This document shows, piece after piece, positions 11,606 to 13,603 of a DNA stretch of 13,603 nucleotides. Location: NCBI GenBank assembly GCA_900554715.1, contig USIN01000030.1, positions 1 through 13,603 on the forward strand, read 5' to 3'. A model generated the notes under the pieces. The model was not told the DNA's origin and made no database searches. It saw nothing but the letters and a program-made list of their open reading frames with translations. Positions within the stretch are counted from its first letter, which is position 1, and each line of letters begins with the position of its first letter. The position numbers and the translations under genes were made by a program. Source of the DNA: an uncultured Bacteroidales bacterium. GTDB lineage: Bacteria > Bacteroidota > Bacteroidia > Bacteroidales > Muribaculaceae.

Positions 11606-13434
11606 TGGCAAAACACGACAAATCTCCTCAATTAAAAGAAAAAATATCTTTCTTGCCTGATTCCCCCGGCGTCTATACTTACTATGACGCCGAGGGAAAG
11701 GTTATTTATGTAGGTAAGGCCAAGAACCTGAAGCGTCGCGTGTCGTCATATTTCAACCGCACGCATGACTGCCTCCGCACCAACCTGCTCGTGCGGGCCA
11801 TAGCCGATATGTCGTATATCGTCGTGCCGACCGAACAGGATGCGCTCAATCTCGAGAATTCGATGATCAAGGAATTTAAGCCGCGTTATAATGTGCTGCT
11901 TAAAGATGATAAATCGTATCCCTGGATTGTCGTGACAAACGAGCTTTATCCGCGCGTATTCCTGACGCGTCATTATATCAAGGACGGCTCTCGCTATTAC
12001 GGGCCTTACACCAACACACAGGTGGCACGGACAGTGCTCGATCTCATCGGCGAGCTATATCCGATACGCACGTGCCGTCTGCCGATAACACCCGACTATC
12101 TCGCGAAAGAGAAGGGCAGACTATGTCTGCAGTACCATATCAAGAAGTGCCGCGGATGCTGCACCGGTGAGATTTCAGTCGAGGAATACAACGGCTATAT
12201 CGAGCGAATAAAACAGATCTTGCGCGGCGAGACGCACGAACTGCTCGAATATCTGCGCGACGACATGGGGCGCCTCGCATCCGAACTTAAATTTGAAGAA
12301 GCGCAGGCTGTCAAGGAGCGCTACCAACTGATCGAGCGCTATCAGGCGCGGAGTGTCATCGTGAGCCAGACCGTCAACGATGTCGATGTCTTTGCCATCG
12401 ACGATGATGACCGCGATGTCTACATAAATTATATGCATGTCAGGCGCGGCGCTGTCGTCAGAAGCGTTACCCTGCGTTATAAACGCAGTCTCGACGAATC
12501 GCAACCGCAGCTGCTGGCGTATGCGCTCGACGAGATAAAGCAGAGCCTCGGGGTGGTCTACGACGAGGTAATCGTGCCCGTCACCCCCGAAGTCGAGATG
12601 GACGGCGTCACCTTTACGATTCCCCGTCGCGGCGACAAGGCAAAGCTGCTCGAGGTGTCGCAGAAAAACGCGCGCCAGGCAAAAATCGACGCTCTCAAAC
12701 ACATGGAGAAGGTCAACCCCGAGCAGCGCACGGAGCGGCTTCTCGAGCGCATGAAGGCTGATTTCAGACTCAATGTGCTGCCGACACATATAGAGTGTTT
12801 CGACAATTCGAACATACAGGGCACGAATCCGGTCGCGTCGTGTGTCGTTTTCAGAAACGGCAAGCCGTCGAAGCGTGATTACCGTCATTTCAACATCAAG
12901 ACTGTTGTCGGTCCCGATGATTTCGCGTCGATGAAAGAGGTGCTGACGCGGCGCTACACGCGCCTGATGCAAGAGGGTGAAGAACTGCCGCAGCTCGTCG
13001 TCGTCGACGGTGGCAAGGGGCAGCTGAGCGCGGCCGTCGAGGCTCTCGAAGCCATCGGTCTGCGCGGCACGATTGCTCTGGCCGGCATAGCGAAACGTCT
13101 CGAAGAAATATATTTCCCGGGTGACAGTGTGCCGTTGTATATAGATAAAAACTCTGAGACACTGAAGGTTGTGCAGCACATGCGTGACGAGGCTCACCGT
13201 TTCGGCATCATCTTTCATCGTGATAAGAGAAGCAAATCACAGATTGTCAGTGAATTGGATTCGATTAAAGGCGTCGGTCCCAAGACAGCCGAGGCATTGC
13301 TGAGACATTTCAAAAGCGTCAAACGCATCAGACAGGCATCGCTTGACGAGATTGCAGCCGTCGTCGGTGCGGCCAAGGCGCGTGTCATCACCGAAGGCTT
13401 TGCGCAGAACGATAAAAATAAAGAAAACGAATAG
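11605..13434 (+). CDS. uvrC: Excinuclease ABC subunit UvrC
   Basis: The protein has 609 aa. UvrC makes both incisions around bulky DNA lesions after UvrA/UvrB loading. Domains in order: GIY-YIG nuclease (PGVYTYY at 21-27, IYVGKAKNLKRRV at 34-46, catalytic Glu about 84); a cysteine cluster Cys157, Cys174, Cys182, Cys185/186 matching the reported Fe-S ligands of E. coli UvrC; a UVR motif for UvrB contact (about 210-245); an RNase H-like second nuclease with Asp400 (FDNS), Asp438/439, Asp468 (VVDGGKGQ) and His531 (AHRFG); and tandem helix-hairpin-helix motifs (about 552-600). The start is the ATG at 11605 overlapping the apt stop; a TTG one codon earlier is less likely. dtd follows after 5 bases. 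Confidence 0.97.
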   Translation: MAKHDKSPQLKEKISFLPDSPGVYTYYDAEGKVIYVGKAKNLKRRVSSYFNRTHDCLRTNLLVRAIADMSYIVVPTEQDALNLENSMIKEFKPRYNVLLKDDKSYPWIVVTNELYPRVFLTRHYIKDGSRYYGPYTNTQVARTVLDLIGELYPIRTCRLPITPDYLAKEKGRLCLQYHIKKCRGCCTGEISVEEYNGYIERIKQILRGETHELLEYLRDDMGRLASELKFEEAQAVKERYQLIERYQARSVIVSQTVNDVDVFAIDDDDRDVYINYMHVRRGAVVRSVTLRYKRSLDESQPQLLAYALDEIKQSLGVVYDEVIVPVTPEVEMDGVTFTIPRRGDKAKLLEVSQKNARQAKIDALKHMEKVNPEQRTERLLERMKADFRLNVLPTHIECFDNSNIQGTNPVASCVVFRNGKPSKRDYRHFNIKTVVGPDDFASMKEVLTRRYTRLMQEGEELPQLVVVDGGKGQLSAAVEALEAIGLRGTIALAGIAKRLEEIYFPGDSVPLYIDKNSETLKVVQHMRDEAHRFGIIFHRDKRSKSQIVSELDSIKGVGPKTAEALLRHFKSVKRIRQASLDEIAAVVGAAKARVITEGFAQNDKNKENE

Positions 13435-13439
13435 ACAAA

Positions 13440-13603
13440 ATGAGAATCGTAGTACAGCGTGTGACCGAGGCTTCGGTCACGGTAGACTCAGAAACGACGG
13501 GCAGCATAGGCGCCGGGTTGCTTGTGCTTGTCGGGGTAGAGCATGGCGACAGCGAGGCCGATGCCGACTGGCTCGCGTCGAAGACAGCCGGGCTGAGGAT
13601 ATT
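13440..13603 (+). CDS. dtd: D-aminoacyl-tRNA deacylase, 5' part only
   Basis: The 54 complete codons visible run to the window edge without a stop. The start MRIVVQRVTEASVTVD, then GSIGAGLLVLVGVEHGD, is the characteristic N-terminal part of DTD (usually about 150 aa), which hydrolyses D-amino acids from mischarged tRNAs. The catalytic Thr region (N-x-P-Q-F-T) lies beyond the window. The ATG at 13440 is 5 bases after the uvrC stop, making this the third gene of apt-uvrC-dtd. Confidence 0.93.
   Translation, partial: MRIVVQRVTEASVTVDSETTGSIGAGLLVLVGVEHGDSEADADWLASKTAGLRI

Noticed and set aside
1..13603. oriC, CRISPR, insertion sequence, prophage or defence system
   Set aside because: There is no DnaA-box cluster, spaced direct repeats, transposase, integrase or unusual gene block. 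All coding regions are housekeeping or common Bacteroidales genes.

Overview
This 13.6 kb window is chromosomal DNA of a Bacteroidota bacterium, most likely order Bacteroidales and possibly the Muribaculaceae. The reasons are the family-specific protein variants (TGS/ThrRS-like nucleoside kinase, YbeY ending in HLCGIDDKGPGE, 360-residue ManC), the lack of Shine-Dalgarno sequences before starts, and promoter boxes of the Bacteroidota type TAnnTTTG a few bases upstream of many genes. The family-level placement is inference.

Layout. Bases 1-163 hold a nested hairpin, a doubtful 41-codon ORF and a -7 box. Bases 164-2598 (+) carry a nucleoside kinase fused to ThrRS-like N-terminal domains, then an exported TPR protein. 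Bases 2651-4170 (+) carry a HAD phosphatase and the bifunctional flavin enzyme ribF. These converge on pyrH-frr (4186-5483, -), the classic UMP kinase and ribosome recycling pair. Divergent from pyrH is manC (5619-6701, +), which makes GDP-mannose. manC converges on a family 2 glycosyltransferase (6750-7514, -), preceded by an AlkD-type DNA glycosylase (7539-8261, -). After a 409-base gap comes ybeY-mnmG (8671-11010, +: rRNA maturation and tRNA wobble modification), then apt-uvrC-dtd (11087 to the window end, +: purine salvage, nucleotide excision repair, D-aminoacyl-tRNA proofreading).

The two most interesting non-coding signals are these. (1) The 8262-8670 gap contains a textbook intrinsic terminator pointing to the minus strand. 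No minus-strand gene lies upstream of it anywhere in the window, but a TAnnTTTG box lies about 165 bases upstream. This predicts an undescribed structured RNA of about 195 nt (roughly 8629 to 8433, -). It has a very C-rich segment, a canonical G-quadruplex motif on the opposite strand, and a 5' segment able to pair with the terminator arm. (2) A perfect parS palindrome, TGTTTCACGTGAAACA, sits between mnmG and apt, which marks this region as part of the ParB-bound, probably origin-proximal, chromosome domain.

The rest is mostly housekeeping. I see no insertion sequence, phage, CRISPR array, tRNA, rRNA or defence system. All calls are by eye from the sequence; no searches or folding programs were run.
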